The notes beneath the pieces are model-generated. The model was not told the DNA's origin and searched no databases. It saw only the letters and a program-made list of their open reading frames with translations. From Cognatishimia sp. F0-27 (GTDB lineage Bacteria > Pseudomonadota > Alphaproteobacteria > Rhodobacterales > Rhodobacteraceae): a DNA stretch of 64,000 bases. Below are positions 27,604 through 36,032 of the stretch, one piece after another (position 1 is the stretch's first letter; each line of letters starts with the position of its first letter). A program made the translations under genes and the position numbers. Where the stretch lies: the NCBI RefSeq assembly GCF_020667845.1, contig NZ_JAFMPQ010000004.1:105832-169831 (forward strand), in the 5' to 3' direction.

Positions 27604-28950
27604 TTACGCGCCGTTGTTGCAGGTGCCCAAGCTGCCGCCCGCGAATTGCGGGTGATCGGGGGCATATGTAACCTGCGAGACCGGCGTGACTTCGACGATC
27701 TCGAGAAGGTCGAATTCAGAGGTCGGGTTCTCTTTACCTTTCACAACCAGCACGTCCTTGAAGCACTGGTGATCTTCGGCACGATACAGGGTCGGGCCGT
27801 TGCCAAGCCCGTCGAACTCGAAGCCTTCGAGGGCTTCGGCAACCGCGCAAGGCGCGAAGGAGCCGGCACGCTGGACCGCGTCTGCATAAAGCAGGGTCTG
27901 AACGTAGCAGGTATGCGCAGCCTGCGACGGCGGGAAGCCGTACTTGGTGCCGAAGGATTTCACGAATGCCTTGGAGCCTTCGTCCTGCAGCGACCAGTGC
28001 CAGTTGGTGGATCCGAAGATGCCCTTCACGTTTGCGCCGGCACCGCGGGCCATCAGGCGCGAGTAGAGCGGCACGACGATCTCGAAGTTCTTGCCGTTGA
28101 CCACACGGTCACGCAGGCCGAACTGCACAGCGTTGGTCAGCGAGTTGACCATGTTTCCGCCGTAGTGGTTCAGCACGAGCACGTCCGCGTCGGATTGCAG
28201 AACCGGCGTGATGTAGGAGCTGAAGTCGGTCTGGGTCAGCGGCGTCAGCACCTGGCCCACGGTTTCCCAACCCATGGCTTCTGTCGAGGAGCGCACGGCT
28301 TCCTCTGTCGTGTAGCCCCAGTTGTAGTCTGCGGTCAGGTGGTAGGCCTTGCGGTCCGTGCCGTAGTTGTCGGCGAGGATCGGCGCGAGGGCGGCACCGG
28401 ACATGTAGGAGTTGAAGAAGTGGCGGAAGCCATTGGCCTTCTTGTCCTTGCCCGTGGTGTCGTTCGAGTGGGTCAGACCCGCCATGAAGATGACGCCGGC
28501 TTCCTGGCAGAGCGCCTGCACGGCAACGGCCACACCGGAGGACGAGCCGCCCGTGATCATGATGGCGCCGTCTTTCTCGATCATCGACTTGGCCGATGCG
28601 CGCGCCGCGTCGGATTTCGTCTGCGTGTCGCCGGTCACATACTCGACCTTGCGGCCAAGGATGCCCGCCCCTTCAAGCGCCTTGGAGCTGAAGGTCGGCA
28701 GCATGCCGCCATCGCCTTCGCCATTCAGGTGCTCGACGGCCAGTTCATATGCGCGCAGCTCGTCGGCGCCTTCGTCCGCGTAGGGGCCGGACTGCGGTAC
28801 GTTGAAGCCCAGTGTTACCGACGAGTCGCCGGGGGCGTTGGTGAAGCCCGAATGGCTTGCAGCGCTCAGGTATGTCGGAAGCGCGAGGCCCGCGCCGGCT
28901 ACCGCGCCGGTCTGGAGCACGCCACGGCGTGTCAGGTTGGTCTTGGACAT
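27604..28950 (-). CDS. Periplasmic binding protein of a LIV/amide-type ABC transporter
   Basis: This is a 448-residue exported binding protein of the Peripla_BP_6 type. The N-terminus carries a Tat-like signal (NLTRRGVLQTGAVAGAG). The mature domain begins with VTLGFNVPQSGPYADEGADE, and later sections such as GGSSSGVAVAVQALCQEAGV follow the family pattern. It ends with two cysteines that may pair (ending GTCNNGA). I took ATG 28950, preceded by GGGAGG; the frame is open to 29040. It is the first gene of the operon ending in acs, and it is divergent from a RamB/ScfR-type regulator. Confidence 0.9.
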   Translation of the reverse strand: MSKTNLTRRGVLQTGAVAGAGLALPTYLSAASHSGFTNAPGDSSVTLGFNVPQSGPYADEGADELRAYELAVEHLNGEGDGGMLPTFSSKALEGAGILGRKVEYVTGDTQTKSDAARASAKSMIEKDGAIMITGGSSSGVAVAVQALCQEAGVIFMAGLTHSNDTTGKDKKANGFRHFFNSYMSGAALAPILADNYGTDRKAYHLTADYNWGYTTEEAVRSSTEAMGWETVGQVLTPLTQTDFSSYITPVLQSDADVLVLNHYGGNMVNSLTNAVQFGLRDRVVNGKNFEIVVPLYSRLMARGAGANVKGIFGSTNWHWSLQDEGSKAFVKSFGTKYGFPPSQAAHTCYVQTLLYADAVQRAGSFAPCAVAEALEGFEFDGLGNGPTLYRAEDHQCFKDVLVVKGKENPTSEFDLLEIVEVTPVSQVTYAPDHPQFAGGSLGTCNNGA

Positions 28951-28969
28951 TGAAATCCTCCCAGTGTCG

Positions 28970-29007
28970 AAAAAGTGCCGCGGAACTCCTCTTCCCGCGG
29001 ACGGCAC
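28970..29007 (-). terminator. Terminator-like hairpin in the leader of the ABC-acs operon
   Basis: On the minus strand, CCGCGGGAA-GAGGAG-TTCCGCGG forms an 8-pair stem with one bulge. It can be extended by GTG/CAC, and the segment GTGCCG can alternatively pair with CGGCAC. TTTTT follows at once. The structure lies in the 5' leader and ends about 19 bases before the binding-protein start codon, just upstream of its GGGAGG site. It could attenuate transcription of the whole operon. Confidence 0.6.
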
Positions 29008-29178
29008 AGAGATGTGCAAATTCAATATGACAGCGGCCAAGAAAACAAATCAACAAGCGCTTTCTTTCTAACGCTTTTTTTGTCAATATCTGAAAAGAAG
29101 CCCCGGGCAATCTGTAAATAACTTTATGTCGCGCTGCGGCATGACTTTGAAACATCACGAAAAAGGGAGCGGCGAGCG

Positions 29179-30510
29179 GTGGAACGCGACACGCTGACCG
29201 GCAGTCGGATCCGCGAAAGGCGGGTCGCACGCGGCATTCGACAGTCCGATCTGGCCCGGCAGGCGGGAATCTCGGCCTCCTATCTCAACCTGATCGAACA
29301 CAATCGGCGCAGAATCGGCGGCAAACTGCTGATCAACATTGCAAGCGCGCTCGACGTCGATCCTGTGATGCTGTCCGAAGGTGTCGGTGCGACACTGGTG
29401 GCGGCTTTGCGCGAGGCGGCGGGCCATTCGCCCGAGATCCCTGCCGAGATGGACCGGGTGGATGAATTTGCCGGGCGCTTTCCGGGCTGGGCGCAGCTGT
29501 TGTCCCATATGGAAAGGCGGGTCGCGTCGCTCGAACGCACGGTCGAAGCCCTGACCGACCGGATGACCCACGACCCGCATCTGGCCACGTCGCTCCACGA
29601 GGTTCTTTCGACGGTCACGGCGATCCGGTCGTCCGCCTCGATCCTGGCTGAACCCGGCGAAATCGAACCGGAATGGCAGGCCCGGTTTCACCGGAACATC
29701 TACGAAGACAGCCAGCGCCTCGCGGAAACCTCGCGCGCGCTCGCCGCCTATCTCGAGGCGGAGGGCGATGCAGAGTCCGAGACGGGCAGCCCGCAGGAAG
29801 AACTCGACGCCATCCTCGAAGCGGCAGAGCACCGTATCCCCGCGCTGGAGGTCGCCGAAGGCAGTCTTGATCAGGTCTGCGAGACGCTCGGCGGTGGCGC
29901 CTCCAGCGCCGCGCGCAGCCTTTTGCGGGATTGGCTGGCGCGCTACGCGGCCGATGCGCGCGCGCTTCCGATCCCGACCATGGAAGCCGCAATCGCCACA
30001 TGCGGGACCGACCCGGCCGGGTTGAGCGCAGCCCTAGGCGAAGACGCCGCGCGCATCATGCGCCGGCTGGCGGCCATGCCCGACGCGGTCCTGCCAGAGC
30101 CGGTTGGTCTTGCGGTCTGTGATGCGTCCGGGGTTCTCTCCTATCGCAAGCCGCTCCCCGGTTTTCCGATGCCGCGTTTCGGGGCGGCATGCCCGCTCTG
30201 GCCGCTCTATCGCGCTCTGAGCCGGCCCGTCATGCTGATTGCGGATACAGTGGAGCAGAAAGGGCAGGGCGATGCCCCGCATCGCGCCATTGCGGTGGCC
30301 TTGCCCAAAGGGCCGATGCCGCTCGGGCGCGAGCCGCTGTTCGAGGCGGTGATGATGGTCCAGCGGGACGCGTATGCCACCCAGTCCCGTGTGTCTGACG
30401 GAGCAGCATCGGGCAGGGAAATCCTGTCGGTCGGGGTTGCCTGCCGGATTTGCTCCAAGATCCAATGCGAGGGACGGCGCGAGCCATCAATTCTTTCCGG
30501 CCCGGCGTAA
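29179..30510 (+). CDS. XRE-family regulator with short-chain fatty acyl sensing domain (RamB/ScfR type)
   Basis: This is a 443-residue regulator. Residues 8-63 form an XRE helix-turn-helix (RIRERRVARGIRQSDLARQA, SASYLNLIEHNRR). The C-terminal half resembles the short-chain fatty acyl-CoA regulator domain (PF09856) seen in RamB, ScfR and PrpC-type regulators. It keeps cysteines in GAACPLWP and in VACRICSKIQCEGRRE at the end, which suggests a metal or thiol site. RamB controls acetate and propionate genes in actinobacteria. Divergence from the transporter-acs operon makes that operon the likely target. The start is GTG at 29179 after a GGGAG site. Confidence 0.85.
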   Translation: MERDTLTGSRIRERRVARGIRQSDLARQAGISASYLNLIEHNRRRIGGKLLINIASALDVDPVMLSEGVGATLVAALREAAGHSPEIPAEMDRVDEFAGRFPGWAQLLSHMERRVASLERTVEALTDRMTHDPHLATSLHEVLSTVTAIRSSASILAEPGEIEPEWQARFHRNIYEDSQRLAETSRALAAYLEAEGDAESETGSPQEELDAILEAAEHRIPALEVAEGSLDQVCETLGGGASSAARSLLRDWLARYAADARALPIPTMEAAIATCGTDPAGLSAALGEDAARIMRRLAAMPDAVLPEPVGLAVCDASGVLSYRKPLPGFPMPRFGAACPLWPLYRALSRPVMLIADTVEQKGQGDAPHRAIAVALPKGPMPLGREPLFEAVMMVQRDAYATQSRVSDGAASGREILSVGVACRICSKIQCEGRREPSILSGPA

Positions 30511-30635
30511 GAGTTTTGACACTGCGGCGACATTGGTCGTAAAGTCTTGCGACGTGCCGAAAAAGAAGGCGCTCGGATGATGCATGCGGCCCGGTTGCCC
30601 GGGGTCGGCCTCGCATGGACCGCAGGGGGGATGGA

Positions 30636-31004
30636 ATGGCAGGCAATGTTCTGGTTATCGAGGACGAGCCGAATATCATCGAGGCGATCAGCTTTGTTCT
30701 CAAGCGCGCCGGCTGGAATGTGGAGACGCATTCAACCGGCTCAACGGCAGCAGAGGCGGTGCGCGCCAAAGCGCCGGACGTTCTGATCCTCGATGTGATG
30801 CTCCCGGGACGGTCGGGTTATGATATCCTCCGGGAGCTTCGTGAAGATCCCTCCACGAGCAATTTGCCGGTTCTGATGCTGACGGCGCGCGGACAAACCC
30901 GCGACCGAGAGCTTGCCGAAAAGGCGGGTGTGAACCGCTACATGACCAAGCCGTTTTCCAATGCCGAGATGCTCGAAGCCGTGCGGGAGCTGAGCAACGC
31001 ATGA
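30636..31004 (+). CDS. Single-domain response regulator
   Basis: This is a 122-residue receiver domain with no output domain. The acidic pocket is in VIEDEP, the phosphorylated aspartate is Asp53 (LILDVMLPG), the conserved threonine is Thr83 (MLTARG) and the lysine is Lys105 (YMTKPFS). ATG 30636 lies 5 bases after GGGGGG. Its TGA overlaps the next start (ATGA), and the kinase follows one gene later, so it is almost certainly the partner of the CrbS-like kinase. Without a DNA-binding domain it must act by protein contact or as a phosphate sink. Confidence 0.92.
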   Translation: MAGNVLVIEDEPNIIEAISFVLKRAGWNVETHSTGSTAAEAVRAKAPDVLILDVMLPGRSGYDILRELREDPSTSNLPVLMLTARGQTRDRELAEKAGVNRYMTKPFSNAEMLEAVRELSNA

Positions 31005-31447
31005 TGCCAGGACAGCAGGTTGTCGAAACAGACATGCAGGCGGCGGGCGCGCGTATGACGCGCCGCAGCTTTGCGCCGGTTTCGACAACGGGCTCCCTGG
31101 ACGATCGTCCGGGCAGGCATCGACCCGCGGTGTTTCTTGAGCGGCAGACCTATCGCCGCCGCCGTCTTGCCGATGGCGCGCGCGCCTTGCCAGTTCTGGG
31201 GCTTTTGCTGTGGTTCTTGCCGATGGTGTGGTCGGCCAAGGAAAACGGGGTGCAAGCGACCCATGCGCTGATCTATATCTTCCTGATCTGGACGGGTCTC
31301 GTGGCACTGAGCGCCGGTGTGTTGCTTGCCTTGCGTCACACGGAGCGGCAGGATGCGGAGGTTCTGATGGGCCCGGACCAGACGGTCCAGCCGCGGCGAT
31401 CCAAGGCCCGCCCTGACAGCCCGCAAGAGGCGGGAGAGCGCGGGTGA
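31001..31447 (+). CDS. Small two-helix membrane protein coupled to an SSS-type sensor kinase
   Basis: This is a 148-residue protein that I do not recognise as a named family. A basic region (QTYRRRRLADGARAL) precedes two hydrophobic segments, about residues 64-80 (LPVLGLLLWFLPMVWS) and 90-110 (ALIYIFLIWTGLVALSAGVL). The tail is charged. It overlaps the response regulator by ATGA and the kinase by GTGA. Sodium:solute symporters such as ActP are often preceded by a small two-helix partner (DUF485 or DUF4212). This gene has the same position and shape in front of a kinase with a symporter domain. That analogy is inference. Confidence 0.8.
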   Translation: MMPGQQVVETDMQAAGARMTRRSFAPVSTTGSLDDRPGRHRPAVFLERQTYRRRRLADGARALPVLGLLLWFLPMVWSAKENGVQATHALIYIFLIWTGLVALSAGVLLALRHTERQDAEVLMGPDQTVQPRRSKARPDSPQEAGERG

Positions 31448-34125
31448 CAACGCTCAATGCGCTGGCGGCGATTTCGATTGCCTATGTGTTCTTCCTGTTT
31501 GCCGTGGCGTTCGTGGCAGATCGGGCGGCGCAGCGTGGGCGTGGAAAATGGTTGCGCTCGCCCATTGTCTACACCTTGTCATTGTCGATCTACTGCACTG
31601 GATGGACGTTTTACGGCGCCGTCGGATCGGCGGCACGCGACGGTCTGGAATATCTCACCATCTATCTCGGGCCGTCGCTCGTCCTCATCGGCTGGTGGTG
31701 GGGCTTGCACAAGCTGGTGCGTGTGGGCCGCGCACAGCGGGCCACCTCGATCGCAGATCTGATTTCGTCGCGCTACGGGAAATCCACGGCGCTGGGCATC
31801 GGTGTCACCTTGCTCGCCGTGATCGGCACCACCCCTTACATCGCTTTGCAGTTGCAGTCCGTGACCCTCAGCGTTTCGGTCTTTGCACCGCCCGATGCCA
31901 CCAGTAGCGGCGAGTTGACGGCCTTCTGGGTTGCGGTGGGGCTTGCGGCTTTCACGGTGATTTTCGGCACGCGCAATCTCGATTCAAACGAGCGCCATCA
32001 CGGGGTCGTCATGGCCATTGCCGTGGAGGCCGTCGTGAAGCTGGCTGCGCTTGTCACTGTGGGGGCTTTCGTGGTCTGGGGGCTGTCCGGCGGCGTGGTG
32101 GAGACCATGGCACGCATCGATGCGTCGGATCTGGGCCGCTGGGAAGTGGATGGCGCGCGTTGGGCGGGCGTGACGCTGTTGGCGGCGGCGGCGTTTCTGT
32201 GCTTGCCGCGCATGTTTCAGGTCATGGTCGTCGAGAACGACAACGACGAACAACTGCGCACGGCGGCCTGGGCGTTTCCACTATATCTCATGGCGATGAG
32301 CCTCTTCATCGTGCCGATCGCGGTTGTCGGACTAGAGTTCCTGCCCGAAGGCTCCAATCCGGATCTCTTCGTGCTGACCGTGCCTCTGGCCTACGGGCAA
32401 GAAGAGTTGGCCGTGTTTTCCTTTCTTGGCGGGTTCAGCTCCGCCACATCGATGGTGATCGTTGCGGCGATCGCGCTGTCCACGATGGTGTCGAACCACA
32501 TCGTCATGCCGATCTGGCTGCGGCTTCGCACCGGCAGCGCCAGCGTCTCGGGCGACGTGCGGCATGTGGTCTTGCTGTCCCGGCGGCTATCCATCGCGGG
32601 CGTGGTGTCGCTTGGGTATCTCTATTACCAATTTTCTGGCGGTGGTGCGGCACTGTCGGTTTTCGGCCTGGTGTCTTTTGCGGGTGTCTCGCAGGTGCTG
32701 CCCGCGATGCTGGGTGGGCTGTTCTGGCGTGGGGCCACACGCTCCGGTGCGATAGCATCGATTGGGGTGGGCTTTGCCATTTGGCTCTACACGCTCTACC
32801 TGCCCAGCTTTGGCGAAGGGCGTGTCTTCAGCGACAGTTTCCTGCAAGACGGTCCGTTTGGCATCGATTGGCTGCGCCCGCAGGCGCTGTTTGGTGCCGA
32901 GGGGTTGGACCCGCTCATCCATTCGGTTTTCTGGTCTCTGTCGCTCAACACGCTTGTCTTCTTTGCGGTATCGCTCATCAGCTTTCCAAGCCCGCTGGAG
33001 CGGTTGCAGGGCGCGCAGTTTGTCACGGCCGATGGCGGCAGTGCCGGCGGCACCGGGAGCTGGGCCGGGGGGCGCGCACAGGCCGAGGACCTGATGGTCA
33101 TGGCCCAACGCATCCTTGGCGCACCGGAGGCGCGGGCCTTGTTCCGGCGCGAAGCGATGCGCCAAGGGTCTTCGGAGATGTTGCCCGTCCCGTCGCCCGA
33201 TTTCCTTGAGACGCTCGAACGGGAGCTGTCCGGCTCTGTCGGAGCGGCCACGGCGCATGCGATGATCGGGCAGATCGTCGGTGGCACGTCCGTGTCGGTC
33301 GAAGACCTGATGGCGGTAGCCGACGAGACGGCGCAAATCATGGAGTATTCCGCCGAGCTTGAAGCCAAGCAGGCAGAGCTGACCCGCACCGCGCATGAGC
33401 TGCGCCGCGCCAATGAAAAACTCACGCGCCTGTCGGTTCAGAAAGACGCGTTCCTGAGCCAGATCAGCCACGAATTGCGCACCCCGATGACCTCGATCCG
33501 GGCGTTTTCGGAGATCTTGCGGGACAGTGCGGAAATGGCGCCAGAGGACAAGAGCCGGTATTCTTCGATCATTCACGACGAGGCGGTGCGTCTGACGCGG
33601 TTGCTCGACGACTTGCTTGATCTGAGCGTGCTTGAAAACGGGCAGGTGAGCCTGAACCTGCGCGAAGGCACTCTGGACACATTGATGGATCGGGCGATTT
33701 CCGCCGCGGCGGCGGATGAGGCGGGCACCCGGATGACCATCCGACGGAACCGGGATCGCGAGGACATTGCGCTGCATACGGATCTGGACCGCCTGTCGCA
33801 GGTCTTCATCAACCTGATCGCCAATGCCCGCAAGTATTGTGACGCCGACGCGCCGGTGCTCGACATTGTTGTGACGCGCGAAAACGGCTTCCTGCACGTG
33901 GATTTCATCGACAATGGTTCGGGGATCGGCCCGGAAGCGCAAGACGTGATTTTCGAGAAATTCGCGCGGGTGAGCGATCGCGAAGCCGGCGGCGCGGGGC
34001 TTGGGCTCGCCATTTCACGCCAGATCATGGCGCGGCTTGGCGGCACGATCTCCTACCTCCCGGATCATGACGGGGCAGCTTTCCGTGTGAGCTTGCCAGA
34101 GGCCCAGGCGGTGGCCGCGCAGTAA
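31444..34125 (+). CDS. CrbS-like sensor histidine kinase with sodium:solute symporter domain
   Basis: This is an 893-residue protein. Residues 1 to about 530 form a sodium:solute symporter (SSS) domain with 12-13 transmembrane segments, with the CbrA/CrbS-typical SLSIYCTGWTFYGAVGSA. Residues of about 555-625 look like the STAC linker (ERELSGSVGAATAHAMIG). A coiled coil leads into HisKA, where SHELRTPMTSI contains the phosphorylated His676, and then the ATPase domain (NLIANARKY, DNGSGIG, GAGLGLAI). In Vibrio and Pseudomonas, CrbS/MxtR senses acetate and switches on acs. acs lies nearby, which supports the same role. The start is GTG, coupled to the upstream gene. Confidence 0.9.
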   Translation: MTTLNALAAISIAYVFFLFAVAFVADRAAQRGRGKWLRSPIVYTLSLSIYCTGWTFYGAVGSAARDGLEYLTIYLGPSLVLIGWWWGLHKLVRVGRAQRATSIADLISSRYGKSTALGIGVTLLAVIGTTPYIALQLQSVTLSVSVFAPPDATSSGELTAFWVAVGLAAFTVIFGTRNLDSNERHHGVVMAIAVEAVVKLAALVTVGAFVVWGLSGGVVETMARIDASDLGRWEVDGARWAGVTLLAAAAFLCLPRMFQVMVVENDNDEQLRTAAWAFPLYLMAMSLFIVPIAVVGLEFLPEGSNPDLFVLTVPLAYGQEELAVFSFLGGFSSATSMVIVAAIALSTMVSNHIVMPIWLRLRTGSASVSGDVRHVVLLSRRLSIAGVVSLGYLYYQFSGGGAALSVFGLVSFAGVSQVLPAMLGGLFWRGATRSGAIASIGVGFAIWLYTLYLPSFGEGRVFSDSFLQDGPFGIDWLRPQALFGAEGLDPLIHSVFWSLSLNTLVFFAVSLISFPSPLERLQGAQFVTADGGSAGGTGSWAGGRAQAEDLMVMAQRILGAPEARALFRREAMRQGSSEMLPVPSPDFLETLERELSGSVGAATAHAMIGQIVGGTSVSVEDLMAVADETAQIMEYSAELEAKQAELTRTAHELRRANEKLTRLSVQKDAFLSQISHELRTPMTSIRAFSEILRDSAEMAPEDKSRYSSIIHDEAVRLTRLLDDLLDLSVLENGQVSLNLREGTLDTLMDRAISAAAADEAGTRMTIRRNRDREDIALHTDLDRLSQVFINLIANARKYCDADAPVLDIVVTRENGFLHVDFIDNGSGIGPEAQDVIFEKFARVSDREAGGAGLGLAISRQIMARLGGTISYLPDHDGAAFRVSLPEAQAVAAQ

Positions 34126-34207
34126 TTTTCCGATGGCTTTCAAGTCTTGGTAACCAAATCGCGGCATAACCATTCCGACACAGAGGCGGGAGCACGGATC
34201 CAGACCG

Positions 34208-35395
34208 ATGGCGGGTGGTGGTAGCGGACAGGATATACTCGGACAAAAGGCGCGTGCCGCGCAGCGTGCACTTGAAGCGCGTGGCATGTCCCCGGCCAAG
34301 GCGCTCCGCCGGGCCCTGTCGCGCAGTGCCGATCTGCTCTGGGGACTTGCCGTGGTGAGCCAGGGTGTCCAGATCGAGATGCTCGATCAGGACGGTGTGA
34401 TCGAGACGATCGAACCGGGCATGTTGCTGGTTTTGCTGGATGGGCCGGATGGGGCCCTCGGGCTGGCGGCGATGGATCGCGAGGTTCTGACGGCGATCAT
34501 CGAGGTGCAGACCATTCAACAAGTGACCACCATTGCCGCCGAAGACCGCCCGCTGACGGCGACGGATGCGGCTATGGTGGCGCCCCTGATGGACGCGACG
34601 CTTGCCCGATTTGCCGACAACCTTGCCGATCATCCGCTCAAGCCACAGCTGGAAGGGTTTCGGTTTGGCGCGATGATCGAGGATTCGCGCACTGCGAGCC
34701 TTTTGCTCGATGCCGCCGGTTACCGGAGTTTCGAGATTCGCCTCGATATCGCGTTGGGCCGGCGCAAGGGCATCGTGCGTCTGATCCTGCCAGAGCGGAC
34801 CGCGACCGATCACGCAAACAGAGACACGTCCGACGCGGCCACACAGGGCAAATATAATGAGACTTTCAGCAGTGTGCCGGTCCGTCTCGATACGGTGATG
34901 ACCAAGGTCACCATGTCGCTGGCGCAGGCGCAAAAGCTCCGCGTCGGCGATTTGATCAACCTGCCGGGCGATGTGACGGAGACCCTGACGCTGGTCGCAG
35001 GCAAGGGGCAGGTCGTGGCACGCGGCAAGCTCGGTCAGTTGAACGGGATGCGCGCCATTCGCCTTGACGGCCCCCATGGCAGAGCCGCTGGTGCTGGCGC
35101 CGCGAGACACGCCGGGTCCGCTTCGCAAGCAGGACCGATGGACGCCATGGCAGTGTCCGGTCACACCGCCGAACCGCCGATAACTGACGCCGAGACGTCT
35201 GAACCGCAGACCGAAACGAGCCTGCCGGACCTGCCCGCGCTCAATGCACAAGCCGACGAAGATGCTCTGCCGGACTTGCCGCCCCTCGATCCGGACGGCA
35301 TGGGGGATTTCGATTTCAGTGCGGCCTCCATGGGCATTGAAGACGCCGGAGAGAGCGATGGCGCCGTTCCGATGGATTTCGACTTCAATTCGTGA
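34208..35395 (+). CDS. FliM/FliN-family protein with C-terminal SpoA domain
   Basis: This is a 395-residue protein. A middle region (residues 115-200, with APLMDATLARFADNLADHPL and LRLLL-type strands) resembles the FliM core. Residues of about 220-290 form a SpoA/surface-presentation domain (VPVRLDTVMTKVTMSLAQAQ, LRVGDLINLPGD, VARGKLGQLNGMRAIRL). The C-terminal 100 residues are acidic and disordered, with repeats of LPDLP. FliM/FliN proteins form the flagellar switch C-ring. No flagellar genes are nearby, so this is either an isolated switch protein or a repurposed paralogue. It follows the kinase by 82 bases on the same strand. Confidence 0.75.
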   Translation: MAGGGSGQDILGQKARAAQRALEARGMSPAKALRRALSRSADLLWGLAVVSQGVQIEMLDQDGVIETIEPGMLLVLLDGPDGALGLAAMDREVLTAIIEVQTIQQVTTIAAEDRPLTATDAAMVAPLMDATLARFADNLADHPLKPQLEGFRFGAMIEDSRTASLLLDAAGYRSFEIRLDIALGRRKGIVRLILPERTATDHANRDTSDAATQGKYNETFSSVPVRLDTVMTKVTMSLAQAQKLRVGDLINLPGDVTETLTLVAGKGQVVARGKLGQLNGMRAIRLDGPHGRAAGAGAARHAGSASQAGPMDAMAVSGHTAEPPITDAETSEPQTETSLPDLPALNAQADEDALPDLPPLDPDGMGDFDFSAASMGIEDAGESDGAVPMDFDFNS

Positions 35396-35541
35396 GACGC
35401 GGCGCGCCTGTCCTGCCTGCCGCCGTGGCAAGGCTGCCGTCGAGATCACCTCTGCCGCGGCGGGTGTGCCGTCACCGATCTTGGCGCCCGTGCAGGAAAA
35501 CACATCGCAACGGGTGGCGAAAACCTGCGACGTCTTCGACC

Positions 35542-35961
35542 TTACCGGCCGCCGATGGCGTCCAGCGTCCCCCGCATCCCTTCGAGATCGTAGCCCCCGG
35601 CAGCGGCCGCGCGCAGAATGTCGTCCGTGCTCATCTTGCCCGCCTGACCGAGCGCCCAGACCACGGTCGATCGCGTTCCCGATGCGCAATAGGCCAGTAC
35701 GGCGCCATCGGCCTCCTCGATCAACTGTGCCTGCTTCGCGACGTTGTCTGGCGTCATCGTCTGATGCGTCAGGGGCAACTCAATGAATTCGAGCCCGGCG
35801 GCGCGCACCGCATCGCCAATCGCAGCCGCCTGAAGCCCGGGCGGCACCTCTGCATCCGGTCGGTTGCAGATGACACGCGTTACCCCGGATGCCGCCAGTT
35901 CCTCGGCAAAAGATGGCTCGATCTGCGGCGACACAAAGTAGGTTTCCGTGATTTGGCGCAT
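35542..35961 (-). CDS. DUF442 (TIGR01244-type) phosphatase-like sulfur-linked protein
   Basis: This is a 139-residue protein of the DUF442 family, a cysteine-phosphatase-like fold often fused or linked to persulfide dioxygenases (as in Blh proteins). The active-site loop is YCASGTRS, matching the CX5R pattern, and the upstream aspartate region is ICNRPDAEVPP. It follows an AAGGAG ribosome site. It sits downstream of two YeeE/YedE genes and an MBL hydrolase. In this setting it probably acts on sulfane-sulfur metabolites, but the substrate of the family is not firmly known. Confidence 0.88.
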   Translation of the reverse strand: MRQITETYFVSPQIEPSFAEELAASGVTRVICNRPDAEVPPGLQAAAIGDAVRAAGLEFIELPLTHQTMTPDNVAKQAQLIEEADGAVLAYCASGTRSTVVWALGQAGKMSTDDILRAAAAGGYDLEGMRGTLDAIGGR

Positions 35962-36032
35962 ACTGCGTTCTCCTTGCCCCGCTCTTCAGGGCGACCAGCT
36001 TGGTTGCATTCGCTTGCCGGACGGGACCGGCC

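Noticed and set aside
29060..29090. AAGCG...CGCTT followed by T residues as a plus-strand terminator before the XRE regulator
   Set aside because: The stem is only five pairs with a 12-base loop, and there is no upstream plus-strand gene to end.
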